Below, in pieces: positions 28,115-37,372 of a stretch of 64,000 nucleotides of DNA. Source of the DNA: Gordonia amicalis NBRC 100051 = JCM 11271 (GTDB taxonomy: Bacteria > Actinomycetota > Actinomycetes > Mycobacteriales > Mycobacteriaceae). The translations under genes and the position numbers were made by a program. The stretch spans positions 1-64,000 of the forward strand of contig NZ_BANS01000033.1 of NCBI RefSeq assembly GCF_000332995.1, read 5' to 3'. The notes under the pieces were generated by a model, which was not told the origin of the DNA, did not search any database, and worked only from the letters and a program-made list of their open reading frames with translations. Each line of letters starts with the position of its first letter. Position 1 is the first letter of the stretch.

Positions 28115-29047
28115 GTGAAGACGGGTTGGACCTTGACCGACGCGCCGCCACAGACCGGGCGGGTGGCCGTGGTCACCGGCGCCAACGGAGGGATCGGCCG
28201 GGAAGCCGCGCGCGGGCTCGCCACCCTCGGCGCCACCGTCGTGCTGGCCTGCCGCAACCCCGAGACCTCGGCCGTCGCGCGCGATGACATCGTCGCAGAG
28301 GTCCCGGGTGCCGAGTTGGAGATCGTCGACCTCGACCTCGCCAGTCTCGACTCCGTCCGCGCGGCCGCCGAGGAGATCGGGCGACGCCACCCCCGCATCG
28401 ACGTACTGGTGAACAACGCCGGCGTCATGCGCGCGCAGCGCGACCTGACCCCCGACGGTTTCGAGATGGACTTCGGTACCAACTTCCTCGGTCATTACGC
28501 GCTCACCGGGTTGCTGATGGACCGGCTCCTCGCGACCGACGCCGCGCGGATCGTCACCGTCGGCAGTCACGCGCACCGCGCCGGCAACATCGACTTCTCC
28601 GACCTGCCGATGGATCGCACGTTCACCAGCGCCGGTGCGTACTCACGCGCCAAGCTCGCCCAGATGCTGTTCGCACTCGAACTCGACCGTCGGCTGAGAA
28701 CAGCAGGGGTCCAAGCGATCTCACTCGCCGCCCATCCCGGTGGCACGAGGACCGGCGTGATGCGCGAGCAGAACAAGTTCCTGCAGTGGGCCTATCACGC
28801 ACCGTCGCTGCGGTGGCTCACCGATCGGTTCATCATGGACCCGCCCGAGGGAGCATTGCCCATCCTGCGCGCAGCGACCGACCCGAAGGTCTCGGGAGGC
28901 CAGTATTACGGCCCCACCGGAAGTTTCGGTCTCGCCGGTCCGCCGGTACTGGTCGAACCGTCGCCGAAAGCGAAGGACCGCGCGGTCGCGGAGCAGTTGT
29001 GGGACATCGGCGCGGAGCTCACCGGCATCAGTATCGACCTCGGCTGA
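28115..29047 (+). CDS. short-chain dehydrogenase/reductase
   Basis: 310 residues from a GTG at 28115 with GAGGGGGA just upstream. TGANGGIG (NAD(P)-binding), NNAG, and catalytic YSRAK (Tyr-x-x-x-Lys) identify the SDR family, of the retinol dehydrogenase-like subgroup. Substrate unknown. Convergent with the DHDPR-like gene ending at 29126, separated by 78 bases with no clear hairpin. Confidence 0.9.
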   Translation: MKTGWTLTDAPPQTGRVAVVTGANGGIGREAARGLATLGATVVLACRNPETSAVARDDIVAEVPGAELEIVDLDLASLDSVRAAAEEIGRRHPRIDVLVNNAGVMRAQRDLTPDGFEMDFGTNFLGHYALTGLLMDRLLATDAARIVTVGSHAHRAGNIDFSDLPMDRTFTSAGAYSRAKLAQMLFALELDRRLRTAGVQAISLAAHPGGTRTGVMREQNKFLQWAYHAPSLRWLTDRFIMDPPEGALPILRAATDPKVSGGQYYGPTGSFGLAGPPVLVEPSPKAKDRAVAEQLWDIGAELTGISIDLG

Positions 29048-29125
29048 AGGGGATTCCCGAAGAAGTCTCGAGGGAGGGATTCTCGAGGGTGGGTTCGCCG
29101 AGGTCGACACCGACCCCGCACCGAC

Positions 29126-30211
29126 TCACAACTTGAAGCGGCCGGCGAAGCTCCGAAGCGGAAGGTCGGCACTGGTCACGATCCCGGGCGGGGCCGCGAC
29201 CACCGACCGGATCGAGTTGAGTGCGGGCAGGCCGGTGACGGTCATGCCGATCGACGCAAAGTTCTCCGGCTTGGACAGGTCGAAACCCTTGCGCGGGAAG
29301 ATCATGTGTTTGGAGTAGATGTTGGGGTCGCCGGTGACCTGGGTGATGTAGCAGGCCTGGATGTTCCACGACGGGTCGGTGTGCGGCGTCATCTGCCATT
29401 CCAGGTGGGACTCGACGCGGGGCACACCGTCGACCATGCCCTGGTACTTGATGCAGCTGCCGCCCAGTGACCCGGCCGGGAGCTGATACCAGCCGAGGTC
29501 GACGTCCTTGGTGCAGGCGCCCAGTTCGTAGGAGAACGTGACCTCGTCGAGTTCGAGATCGAAGGCGTCGGCCATGAGATACACCGAGTCGGCGAAGACG
29601 GCGGTGTACTTGTACAACGAGTCCGGGATGCTCGGGTCGTCGACGGGCAGGCCGTAGCCGACCGCCTTCCACGTGTCGACCGAGTGATGGCAGGAGACGT
29701 CCACCGACTCGGTGACCGTGACGTTCTCGATCTCGGCGACGTCGGCGGTGTGCACGATGCCGAGGATCTGGGCCAGGCCGGGGTTCATCCCGGTCCCGTA
29801 GAAGGTCGCGCCGCCCTTCGCGCAGGCCTCGGCGATGACCTCGCTGACCTTGCGCCCGGAGTGGTGCGGATGGTTGGTGTCCCGGTGGAAGCCGGTGATC
29901 CAGTCGGCGGTGGTCACGATGTTGATCCCGGCCTCGAGGACCTGAACGTACAGATCCTCGTCGGGGAACACGCCGTGGAACGTGAGCACGTCGGGCCGTG
30001 CCGCGATGATCTCCTCGACCGTCCCGGTCGCGATCACCCCGACCGGCCCGATGCCGACGATCTCACCGGCGTCCCGGCCGATCTTGTCCGGTGTATAGCA
30101 GTGCAGGCCAACCAGTTCCAGGTCGGGATGATGGCGAATGCGATCGATCATCTCGGTGCCCAGATTGCCGGTGGCGACCTGGAAGACCCGGACTCGCTCG
30201 GGTGTGGTCAT
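29126..30211 (-). CDS. DHDPR-like NAD(P)-dependent dehydrogenase
   Basis: 361 residues. ATG at 30211 overlaps the Rieske gene stop (ATGA). N-terminal Rossmann region 'VFQVATGNLGTEMIDRI' and the later 'GGATFYGTGMNPGLAQIL' match the dihydrodipicolinate-reductase-like / amine dehydrogenase family of Mycobacteriales. A second member lies at 54062, with the same 'GGAT..GTG..P' motif. Coupling to a KshA-like oxygenase suggests a joint role in degrading a cyclic or steroid-like compound, but no substrate is visible. Confidence 0.85.
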   Translation of the reverse strand: MTTPERVRVFQVATGNLGTEMIDRIRHHPDLELVGLHCYTPDKIGRDAGEIVGIGPVGVIATGTVEEIIAARPDVLTFHGVFPDEDLYVQVLEAGINIVTTADWITGFHRDTNHPHHSGRKVSEVIAEACAKGGATFYGTGMNPGLAQILGIVHTADVAEIENVTVTESVDVSCHHSVDTWKAVGYGLPVDDPSIPDSLYKYTAVFADSVYLMADAFDLELDEVTFSYELGACTKDVDLGWYQLPAGSLGGSCIKYQGMVDGVPRVESHLEWQMTPHTDPSWNIQACYITQVTGDPNIYSKHMIFPRKGFDLSKPENFASIGMTVTGLPALNSIRSVVAAPPGIVTSADLPLRSFAGRFKL

Positions 30212-31287
30212 CGGTGAGATCCTTTCGGGGCGGCGGCGCGGAGGGCGTCGAGTTCGGATCGGCGCACGCGGACGAACTCGTCGGCGGTGGCGCCGCCGTC
30301 GGGGTAGAACTGCCGTGCCCACTGTCGCAGGGCGGTGAAACCGTCGAACTCCTTGCGCGAGAGGGCAGGTGGATCGGAATAGCGCTGATGAGCCCAGATG
30401 TCGATGTCGGCGGCGAACTGTTCGATCACCAGGTCGGCCAACGTCTGTCCGTATCTGGTGATCTCGCCGGTCTCCTCGCCGGGCTTGCGTCCTATCCAGA
30501 CGGTGAACCGCACGTCCGAGGTGTGCTCGTCGACCGGGGTCACCGCGGGCATCGTGCGGTTGTCGACCATGCCCCAGCTCTTGGTCACCGAGCATCCGAG
30601 CCCGGCATTGACGGATTCGACACCGCTGGTGGCGCTTTCGAGGGTTGCACCTTCCTCGAATGCGATGGTGAAGTCGACGAAGGACACCGGGCCGGAGAAG
30701 TCGTGCCGGGTGAAGTCCGGCATGAACGGCGTCTTGTGGACGAACTTGAAATGGGCGAAGTCGACGCCGTTTTCCATGATGTACTGCGGGTGGATCTCGA
30801 GCCCCGGCCGGAACAGCGTCGCCGCGGGAACCGGCGGATAGTAGTCGGCGGCGGTGGTCTCCCCGCCGTTGTCACTGTCGAAGTCGGTGAAGATGTCGGG
30901 AACGTCGAAGTACGGTGGCCGCCCGTCGACGTCGTGCCAGATCCACACCGCCTCATTGCGTTCGACGACCGGGTAGCTTCGGATGCGCCGGCCTCTGTTC
31001 GGGTGGTTCTCGTACGGGATGCAGACATTGCGGCCCTCGTGGTTCCACTCCCACCCGTGGAAGGGGCACACCAGGTTCTCGCCCTCCACGTGGCCGCCGT
31101 GACCGAGGTGGGCGCCGAGGTGCTCGCAGTAGGCGTCGAAGACGGAGATCTGTCCCGACCGCGATCGCCACGCGACCATCTCACGTCCGAAGTACTTCAT
31201 CGTGCGCACGGCGCCGACGGCGATCTCCGTCGACCGTGCGACCTGAAACCACCCGGTGGGCGTCATCGACAGCGGCGTTCTCGCCAT
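30208..31287 (-). CDS. Rieske non-heme iron oxygenase (KshA-like)
   Basis: 359 residues. Rieske [2Fe-2S] ligands C54-x-H56 and C74-x2-H77. Mononuclear iron site in 'ENGVDFAHFKFVH' (H179, H184, with an Asp bridge D177) and a later Asp in 'AADIDIWAHQRY'. Same layout as 3-ketosteroid 9-alpha-hydroxylase KshA, so a ring-hydroxylating monooxygenase needing a ferredoxin reductase; the reductase at 9149 is a candidate but far away. First gene of a two-gene operon. Confidence 0.9.
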   Translation of the reverse strand: MARTPLSMTPTGWFQVARSTEIAVGAVRTMKYFGREMVAWRSRSGQISVFDAYCEHLGAHLGHGGHVEGENLVCPFHGWEWNHEGRNVCIPYENHPNRGRRIRSYPVVERNEAVWIWHDVDGRPPYFDVPDIFTDFDSDNGGETTAADYYPPVPAATLFRPGLEIHPQYIMENGVDFAHFKFVHKTPFMPDFTRHDFSGPVSFVDFTIAFEEGATLESATSGVESVNAGLGCSVTKSWGMVDNRTMPAVTPVDEHTSDVRFTVWIGRKPGEETGEITRYGQTLADLVIEQFAADIDIWAHQRYSDPPALSRKEFDGFTALRQWARQFYPDGGATADEFVRVRRSELDALRAAAPKGSHR

Positions 31288-31398
31288 GGAGTCACGGTAG
31301 GACCGGCGGGCCCAGAATGCAAGAGGGTTCTGTGAAAAATCTCAGACACTGTGTTTGCGTGGTGGTTTGAGTGCCGTCCGGTTTGGTTACTCGTGTGT

Positions 31399-31425
31399 CC
31401 AACAATTCTTCGAACGAAGTGTTGG
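31399..31425. promoter_or_regulatory. 27-bp palindrome, candidate operator
   Basis: Arms CCAACA / TGTTGG with inner TTC/GAA, 10 of 13 pairs complementary, in the 210-base gap between the divergent Rieske and alpha/beta hydrolase genes. A TetR regulator (33494) sits three genes downstream. The rest of the gap is AT-richer and likely promoter DNA. Confidence 0.5.
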
Positions 31426-31497
31426 AACATTCGGCACCGGTTGTATCATCAGCTGGTGCTGTGACGCGGGTTACAGCAGTGACGCCGGGAGGCCGAG

Positions 31498-32541
31498 ATG
31501 AACGCAGGTGGCGCGTTGGGCGTTGCACGATTGGCCGCGGCCGGAGCGGTGTTGACCGGTTTGGTCCGACCGGCCGAGGCTCGCCGCCGGCTGCGCAGCC
31601 GCCAGTACGAGAACGCGCTGTTCAACTCGCGCGAGCCCGAGCGCACCTCGTGGGCCCTCACCGACGACGGTGCCCGGCTCCGGGTCCACCACTACGGTTC
31701 GGCGGATGCGCCGGTGCTGGTGCTGATCCACGGGTGGTCGTGCTGCATCGAATACTGGAACCCGCAGATCAACGCCCTCGCCGAGCGCTACCACGTCATC
31801 GCCTACGACCAGCGCGGCCACGGTGAGAGCACCTGGGGCAAGCGCAAATTCGACGCCGATGTCCTGGCCGACGACCTGCAGACGGTGGTCGAGCAGGCCG
31901 TGCCGGACTCGTCGAAAGCTGTCTTCGTCGGCCACAGCATGGGTGGCATCACCGTGCAGGCCTGGGCTCACCGTCATCAAGACAGGGTCGAAGAGCGTGC
32001 TGCCGCATTGGTTCTCGCAAACACGACGTGGGGCGGGATAGCCGCCGAGACCCGCGTTCTGCCACTGCTCAACAACCCGCTCAAGGCTCCGCTCTGGCTC
32101 GGCCAGGCCGCTCTGGCCATACCGTTCCCGTTTCCCGGAGGCCGGGTCGCGCGGAGTCTTGTCCGGACCCGCATACTCAACGGTCGTGCGGCGACCATCG
32201 ATCATGCCGCGTTCGTGCTCGCGATGACCCGCTCCTGCAGCCCCGCGGCACGGGCGAAGGCTGCGGTCGCGCTCGTCGAACTGGCCCTCGGTCCGGTGGG
32301 GGCCGAGGCGATCACGGTACCCACCACGGTCATCGGCGGCCGCCACGACCTGCTGCTTCCCCATGCGATGACACAGCGCATCGCGCACACGCTCTCGATC
32401 CGCGGATATCTCGACCAGCTCGTCGTGTTCGACACCGGCCATGCCTCCAACATCGAGGCCGCCGAGGACTTCACCGCCGAGATCCACCGGGTCATGTACT
32501 CGGTCTCGACTTCTCCAGAAGTGGAGGGCGCCGCGAGCTGA
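31498..32541 (+). CDS. alpha/beta hydrolase
   Basis: 347 residues. 'LVLIHGWSCCIEYWNPQIN' oxyanion region, nucleophile Ser147 in GHSMGG, and His in 'FDTGHASNIE' complete the triad with an Asp in 'GGRHDLLLP'. The N terminus has a short hydrophobic Ala/Gly segment (residues 5-22) that may anchor it weakly. Lipid esterase or hydrolase is likely; substrate unknown. It is followed closely by the LLM oxidoreductase and TetR gene, forming a probable operon. Confidence 0.88.
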   Translation: MNAGGALGVARLAAAGAVLTGLVRPAEARRRLRSRQYENALFNSREPERTSWALTDDGARLRVHHYGSADAPVLVLIHGWSCCIEYWNPQINALAERYHVIAYDQRGHGESTWGKRKFDADVLADDLQTVVEQAVPDSSKAVFVGHSMGGITVQAWAHRHQDRVEERAAALVLANTTWGGIAAETRVLPLLNNPLKAPLWLGQAALAIPFPFPGGRVARSLVRTRILNGRAATIDHAAFVLAMTRSCSPAARAKAAVALVELALGPVGAEAITVPTTVIGGRHDLLLPHAMTQRIAHTLSIRGYLDQLVVFDTGHASNIEAAEDFTAEIHRVMYSVSTSPEVEGAAS

Positions 32542-32584
32542 GTCATCCCGGAGTCACTCCCCGGTTCGCCGATACGGAGACGTC

Positions 32585-33466
32585 ATGACCGACTACGGAC
32601 AACCGTTGCGCTTCGGGTTCTTTCCGAGTCCGCGTGCCGACCGGGCCGACGACCTGCTGCGGCTCGTCGGCACCGCCGAGGACGCGGGTCTCGACCTCGT
32701 CAGCGTGCAGGACCATCCCTACCAGCGACGCTTCCTCGACACCTGGACGCTGTTGTCCGTCATCGGCGCGCGCACGACGTCGATCAGGTTGTCGCCCAAC
32801 GTCGCCAACCTGCCACTGCGTCCGCCGGTGATGCTGGCCAAGGCGGCGGCGAGCCTCGACATCCTGACCGGGGGCCGCGTCGAACTCGGTCTGGGTGCCG
32901 GGGCATTCTGGGACGGTGTGGTCGCCGCGGGCGGGCCCCGCCGGTCGCCGGGCGAGGCGGTCGACGCGCTGGCCGAGGCGATCACCGTGATGCGGGCCTT
33001 CTGGTCCGGTGGCACAGTCGATCTCGACGGTGAGTTCTATCCCGTCCGCGGTCTGCACGCCGGACCCGCTCCGGCTCACGACATCCCGATCTGGCTCGGC
33101 GCGTTGGGTCCCCGGATGTTGAGACTGACCGGAGAAGTCGCCGACGCCTGGGTGCCCAGCCTGCAGTTCGTCCCGCCGGATCAGATCGCCGAGAAATCGA
33201 TGGTCATCGACGATGCGGCCCGTGCGGCCGGTCGTGACCCCGGGGGGATCACCCGGATCTACAACATCGCGGGTACTTTCGGTTCCGGCGACGGACCACT
33301 CGCCGGCACCCCTGCGCAGTGGGCCGAGCAGCTCACCGATCTCACGGTCACCCTCGGGATGAGCACATACATCCTGGCCACCGATGATCCTGACGATCTG
33401 GCCAGGTTCGCGAACGAGGTGGCGCCGGCCGTCCGTGAACTCGTCGCCGCCGAACGTCAGGGCTGA
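32585..33466 (+). CDS. LLM-class flavin/F420-dependent oxidoreductase
   Basis: 293 residues from ATG 32585. N-terminal 'RFGFFPSPRADRADDLLRL', 'VSVQDHPYQRRFLDTWTLL' and 'DILTGGRVELGLGAGAF' are typical of luciferase-like (LLM) F420-dependent enzymes common in Mycobacteriales. It likely reduces or oxidises an organic substrate with F420 or FMN in the cytosol. Lies between an alpha/beta hydrolase and a TetR regulator on the same strand. Confidence 0.9.
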   Translation: MTDYGQPLRFGFFPSPRADRADDLLRLVGTAEDAGLDLVSVQDHPYQRRFLDTWTLLSVIGARTTSIRLSPNVANLPLRPPVMLAKAAASLDILTGGRVELGLGAGAFWDGVVAAGGPRRSPGEAVDALAEAITVMRAFWSGGTVDLDGEFYPVRGLHAGPAPAHDIPIWLGALGPRMLRLTGEVADAWVPSLQFVPPDQIAEKSMVIDDAARAAGRDPGGITRIYNIAGTFGSGDGPLAGTPAQWAEQLTDLTVTLGMSTYILATDDPDDLARFANEVAPAVRELVAAERQG

Positions 33467-33493
33467 ACGCCCGAGCGGCTACCATCGGCGATC

Positions 33494-34138
33494 ATGGCAC
33501 CCGTCGACGCCCGCACCCCGACCGGTACGCCGGTGCGCGGTGCGCGGCGTGCGAATCGTCGTGGGCAGGCGACCCGCGACGCGATGCTCGACGCCGCGAT
33601 CAGCTCGCTGGCCTCCGGCGACCCGTCGTCGGTGTCCGGCAACCGGATAGCCAAGGACATCGGGGCCACGTGGGGTGCGATCAAGTACCAGTTCAACGAC
33701 ATCGACGGTCTCTGGGCGGCCGTGCTGCATCGGACTGCCGAACAACGCGGCGACCTCCCGGTCAGTGTGAAACCCGAAGCGCCACTGGCGGAACGGGTGG
33801 AGGCGATCATCGACCTCATGTACGAGGGGCTGACTGCCCCCGAGTCGCGTGCCATCGAGACGCTGCGGGCCGCCCTTCCGCGGGATCCTGACGAACTGCG
33901 GCGGCTGTTCCCCAAGACCGCCGCCGAGTTCGCCTCGTGGGGGCCGTCGTGGACCGACTCCTGTCAGCGGGCCTTCGCCGATCTCGACGTCGATCCCGAC
34001 CGGGTTCGCGAGGTCGCGGCATTCCTGCCGGGTGCAATGCGCGGTCTGGTGTCGGAGAAGCAGCTCGGTAGCTTCCAGGACCAGGTACTGGCGCGCCGTG
34101 GCCTCGCCGGCGCGATCGTGGCGCTGCTCCAACGCTGA
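33494..34138 (+). CDS. TetR family transcriptional regulator
   Basis: 214 residues. HTH 'GNRIAKDIGATWGAIKYQFN' at about residues 49-68, followed by DIDGLWAAVL. C-terminal ligand domain is diverged. Twenty-seven bases after the LLM gene, so co-transcribed with the hydrolase and LLM genes; it may control them through the palindrome at 31399-31425. Inference only. Confidence 0.88.
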   Translation: MAPVDARTPTGTPVRGARRANRRGQATRDAMLDAAISSLASGDPSSVSGNRIAKDIGATWGAIKYQFNDIDGLWAAVLHRTAEQRGDLPVSVKPEAPLAERVEAIIDLMYEGLTAPESRAIETLRAALPRDPDELRRLFPKTAAEFASWGPSWTDSCQRAFADLDVDPDRVREVAAFLPGAMRGLVSEKQLGSFQDQVLARRGLAGAIVALLQR

Positions 34139-34153
34139 GTCGCCCCGGCTGCC

Positions 34154-34936
34154 TCAGTCCGGACGGCCCGGTCCGGTGAACCGGGCGACTTCCTCCGGAC
34201 CGATCACGGCCCACACGGTCTTGCCGCTTCCTCGAGGTGTGTAGCTCCAGTGGCGGCTCAGAGACGTGAGCACGCTCAGTCCGGAAGCGATCGGCGTGCC
34301 CCCGTCCGCGTCCTCGACTCTCACCGGCAGGTCCGGACTGTCATCGCTCACGGCCACGATCAACCGGTCGGAGTGGTGGACCTCGATCGAGATGTCGGGG
34401 TCGGAAGATGTGTGCGCCAGGACGTTCCGCACCAGGATGGTGGCCAGCACGAGTGCCAGGGAAACGAAGTCGGGGTCCCATTTCTCGACGGCGTCGGCGA
34501 CGGCGACCCGCGCAGCGGCTATCGGCGAGCCGGCGTCACGCGGGATCGTGGCACGGGTTCGGTGCGTGACGCGGGTACCGAGGTCCTCTGTCATGCGCTC
34601 GAGGGCGGTGTCCATCGACGAGTAGGCGGGGACCGACCGGGTGACGCCTCCCCGGCGCAGTTCGGACATGCGGATCGGATCGGCGACCACCGCCATGCGC
34701 ACGCCCGGCCATCCGCGGACGAGCCACGCCGCACTGGAGAGCACCGTCCAGGCCGACGGCGCAGGCACCTCCAGATCGCGGACATCGACGACGAGGCATC
34801 CCGTGGCTTCGGTTGCCGCGTCGACGAGGGCGTTGCGAACGCTCAGGTATGTGGTGGAGTCGAGGACGCCGGAAACGGCCAGCACCGTGGTCGGGTCGGG
34901 GTGGGACGTCCTCGCGGGTAGGTCGTCGGAGCTCAT
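34154..34936 (-). CDS. STAS domain - HATPase fusion (sigma-factor partner-switch type)
   Basis: 260 residues. N-terminal STAS fold: 'TVLAVSGVLDSTTYLSVRNA' and 'VDVRDLEVPAPSAWTVLSSA', where the Ser in APSAW stands at the usual phosphorylation site. C-terminal GHKL-type ATP-binding part: N-box region 'LVRNVLAHTS', 'VAVSDDSPDLPV', and 'SGLSVLTSLSRHW...GKTVWAVI'. So antagonist-like and anti-sigma-kinase-like halves share one chain. Target sigma factor is not in the window. Convergent with the TetR gene. Confidence 0.8.
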   Translation of the reverse strand: MSSDDLPARTSHPDPTTVLAVSGVLDSTTYLSVRNALVDAATEATGCLVVDVRDLEVPAPSAWTVLSSAAWLVRGWPGVRMAVVADPIRMSELRRGGVTRSVPAYSSMDTALERMTEDLGTRVTHRTRATIPRDAGSPIAAARVAVADAVEKWDPDFVSLALVLATILVRNVLAHTSSDPDISIEVHHSDRLIVAVSDDSPDLPVRVEDADGGTPIASGLSVLTSLSRHWSYTPRGSGKTVWAVIGPEEVARFTGPGRPD

Positions 34937-35100
34937 CGCTTCCTCGTGGTGGTGTTCTCCAGAACTGAGGAGAGTGCGGGTGGCCGTGACCGGATACCCA
35001 TGAGGGTGGCGTTGTATTCACGGATCGGCCGAACGCTGTGAGGTGTCTTTTCAACCGGCATGATTCTAAAACCGCCCACGCTGGCAGGTCGGCATCCATC

Positions 35101-35123
35101 TGTATACAACTAAATGCAGTTGT
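35101..35123. promoter_or_regulatory. candidate GntR operator upstream of thiM
   Basis: Nested symmetry: perfect TGTATACA (35101-35108) and an ACAACT-N6-AGTTGT inverted repeat (35106-35123). GntR/FadR-family operators have similar TNGTATACNA cores. A GntR gene closes this cluster at 38339, so autoregulation of the whole set is plausible. The surrounding 220 bases upstream of thiM hold no gene. Confidence 0.5.
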
Positions 35124-35156
35124 CCGGCAGTTCTGCTGCGAACCCGAAGGAGTCCC

Positions 35157-35935
35157 GTGGGGATGGAAACGACGACCATCGAATCGGTCGAGGTGAAGGC
35201 CGCCGTCGCGAGCCTGCGCGAGGGGCCCCCTTCGTCTACGGCCTCACCAACTATGTCGCCGCCAACCTGAGTGCCAACGTGCTCCTCGCCCTGGGTGCCG
35301 GTCCGGCGATCGGATCCGCTCCCGGGTGGACGGCCTCGTTCCCCGCCGGAGCGGGCGCGGTGTGGATCAACGGCGCCGCCCTGATGTCGTCGGTGACCCC
35401 GAAAGCGCTGGTGGAAGCTGCCGCAACCGCCCACGAGTCCGGCACGCCGTGGGTTCTCGACCCCGTCGCGATCGGGGCGGGAGCAGCCGAGTACGACGCG
35501 ATACTCGGATCGCTGCTCGAGTACCGTCCGTCGATCATCCGCGGTAACGCCAGCGAGATCGCCGCCCTGGCCGGCGGTGCCGGTGGCAGCGGCGTCGACT
35601 CGACCCTCGACTCGTCGGAGGTGATCGAAACGGTCAAGGACCTGGCCCCGCGGCTCGACGCGGTGATCGCGGTGTCGGGTGAGGTCGACTACCTGTGCGA
35701 CTCCTCGGGTCGGGCAACCGCCGTCCCCGGCGGTGACGCCAGGATGCCGCAGGTGACCGGTACCGGATGCAGTCTCGGTGCCCTGAGCGCCGCCTTCTGT
35801 GCGGTCGTCGACCCGTTCACGGCCGCCGTGGCCGCGCACGCATCGTTCGCCGCGGCGGGGGAGCGGGCCGGTGAGCGTGCCACCGGAACGGGATCGTTCG
35901 CCGTCGCCTTCCTCGACGAGCTCTCCAACCTCTGA
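35157..35935 (+). pseudogene. thiM: hydroxyethylthiazole kinase, one-base frameshift near the N terminus
   Basis: The start is GTG 35157 or ATG 35163 (AAGGAG at 35147-35152 fits either). The first 20 or so codons (TTIESVEVKAAVASLREG) are in frame 3, then the sequence switches to frame 2 at the GGGGCCCCC run (35222-35230), after which PFVYGLTNYVAANLSANVLL and the phosphorylation-site motif TGTGCSLGA continue to 35935. One extra base in the run gives REGAPFVYG, the expected reading. ThiM phosphorylates hydroxyethylthiazole for thiamine salvage. A homopolymer consensus error is the simplest cause; if real, the gene is dead. Confidence 0.85.
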
Positions 35936-35995
35936 CACGCTGCGCGTCACTGCGCGTCGCCGTTCCACCTGATCACTCGCAAAGGAGCGAATGAG

Positions 35996-37372
35996 ATGCC
36001 CAGCAAGAAGATTCATCTGGCCGCGTTCATGAATGCCGGCCCGCAGGGGACGGTGGGCTGGCGGCACCCCGACGCCGGGGACGACTTCCTCACCGCGGAG
36101 CACTACCTGCACATCGCCCGGGTTCTGGAGGCCGCCTGCTTCGACATGGCGTTCGTGCCGGACGCCCTCGCCGTCCCCCGCAGCCTCGGCGGCTCGTTCG
36201 AGCCGGCGGTCAGATTCGGTTCCGGCACAACACGTCTGGACCCGATGACGGTCATCACTCTGATGAGTTCGGTCACCACGCGGCTCGGTGTCGCAGCGAC
36301 GATGTCGACCGGCTACCAGGAGCCCTACAACCTCGCCCGGAGCATGGGGACCCTCGATCACTTGAGCGGCGGGCGCGCCGGCTGGAATGTCGTCACCAGT
36401 TTCCAGGATGCGGAGGCGCAGAACTTCGGCCAGGACAAGCTTCCCGACCGCGAGGAGCGTTACGCGCGAGCCGAGGAGTTCCTCGAGGTCACCACCCGTC
36501 TGTGGGACTCCTGGTCGGACGACGCACTGATCCGCGACAAGGTCTCGGGTCGGTTCGGTCATCCCGACCAGGTGGAGGCCATCGACCACCGGGGCAGGTT
36601 CTTCCAGGTGCAGGGGCCGCTCGGTGTTCCCCGTCCGCCGCAGGGATATCCGGTCATCGTGCAGGCGGGTGCGTCGCCGACGGGACGCGACTTCGCTTCT
36701 CGTTGGGCCGATGTGGTCTTCTGCAGCCACGAGTCGCTCGAGAGCGCCGTCGACTTCTGTCAGGACATGAAGAAGCGGGCGGCCGCGCACGGACGGGATC
36801 CGGAGCAACTCAAGATCCTGCCGGCGGCCACCACCGTCGTCGGGATCGACTACCGCGACGCGATGGCGAAGCACGAGGCGTTCTTCGATCTCGTCGACCA
36901 CGAGGCGGGCCTGTCGCGGCTGGCTTACCACTGCAACGTCGACCTCACGAAGTACGACCTCGACGGTCCTCTCCCTTCTCTCGAAGTGGTTGGCGTGGAA
37001 GGCCATTACCGGGAGGTCGTCGAGTTCGCCGAGCGTGAGAGGCTGTCCATCCGCGAGATCGGCCGCTGGTACGGCGCCCGCACGGAGGGCAACATGATCG
37101 GGTCCGCCGCCGACATCGCCGACACGATGGAACAGTGGATCGACGCCGGCGCCGCCGACGGTTTCATGATCCAGGCGACGCATGTCCCGGCAGCCTTCGA
37201 GGACTTCGCCACGCACGTCGTCCCGGAACTGCAGCGTCGCGGACTGTTCCGCACCGAGTACGAGGGAAACACGCTCCGGGAGAACCTGGGACTGGCCCGG
37301 CCCGGACGCGGCGAATGGCGTCACCGAGCGAAGGGGGCGACCGCCGTGACTGCGCACGGAGCGGGCGCGTGA
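35996..37372 (+). CDS. NtaA/DmoA/SnaA-family FMN-dependent monooxygenase (LLM)
   Basis: 458 residues. 'LAAFMNAGPQGTVGWRHP' at the start, 'NLARSMGTLDHLSGGRAGWN' and 'VIVQAGASPTGRDFASRWAD' are signatures of the two-component LLM monooxygenases (nitrilotriacetate, dimethyl sulfide, dibenzothiophene sulfone). It needs reduced FMN from a separate reductase, not seen nearby. A neighbouring sulfurtransferase and thiM point to an organosulfur or thiazole substrate; that is inference. AAAGGAG stands 5-11 bases upstream. Overlaps the next start as GTGA. Confidence 0.9.
   Translation: MPSKKIHLAAFMNAGPQGTVGWRHPDAGDDFLTAEHYLHIARVLEAACFDMAFVPDALAVPRSLGGSFEPAVRFGSGTTRLDPMTVITLMSSVTTRLGVAATMSTGYQEPYNLARSMGTLDHLSGGRAGWNVVTSFQDAEAQNFGQDKLPDREERYARAEEFLEVTTRLWDSWSDDALIRDKVSGRFGHPDQVEAIDHRGRFFQVQGPLGVPRPPQGYPVIVQAGASPTGRDFASRWADVVFCSHESLESAVDFCQDMKKRAAAHGRDPEQLKILPAATTVVGIDYRDAMAKHEAFFDLVDHEAGLSRLAYHCNVDLTKYDLDGPLPSLEVVGVEGHYREVVEFAERERLSIREIGRWYGARTEGNMIGSAADIADTMEQWIDAGAADGFMIQATHVPAAFEDFATHVVPELQRRGLFRTEYEGNTLRENLGLARPGRGEWRHRAKGATAVTAHGAGA

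Noticed and set aside
35965-35980. ACCTGATC, a TPP-riboswitch-like string near thiM
   Set aside because: It lies after thiM, and no CUGAGA partner or paired helices are found upstream; chance match.
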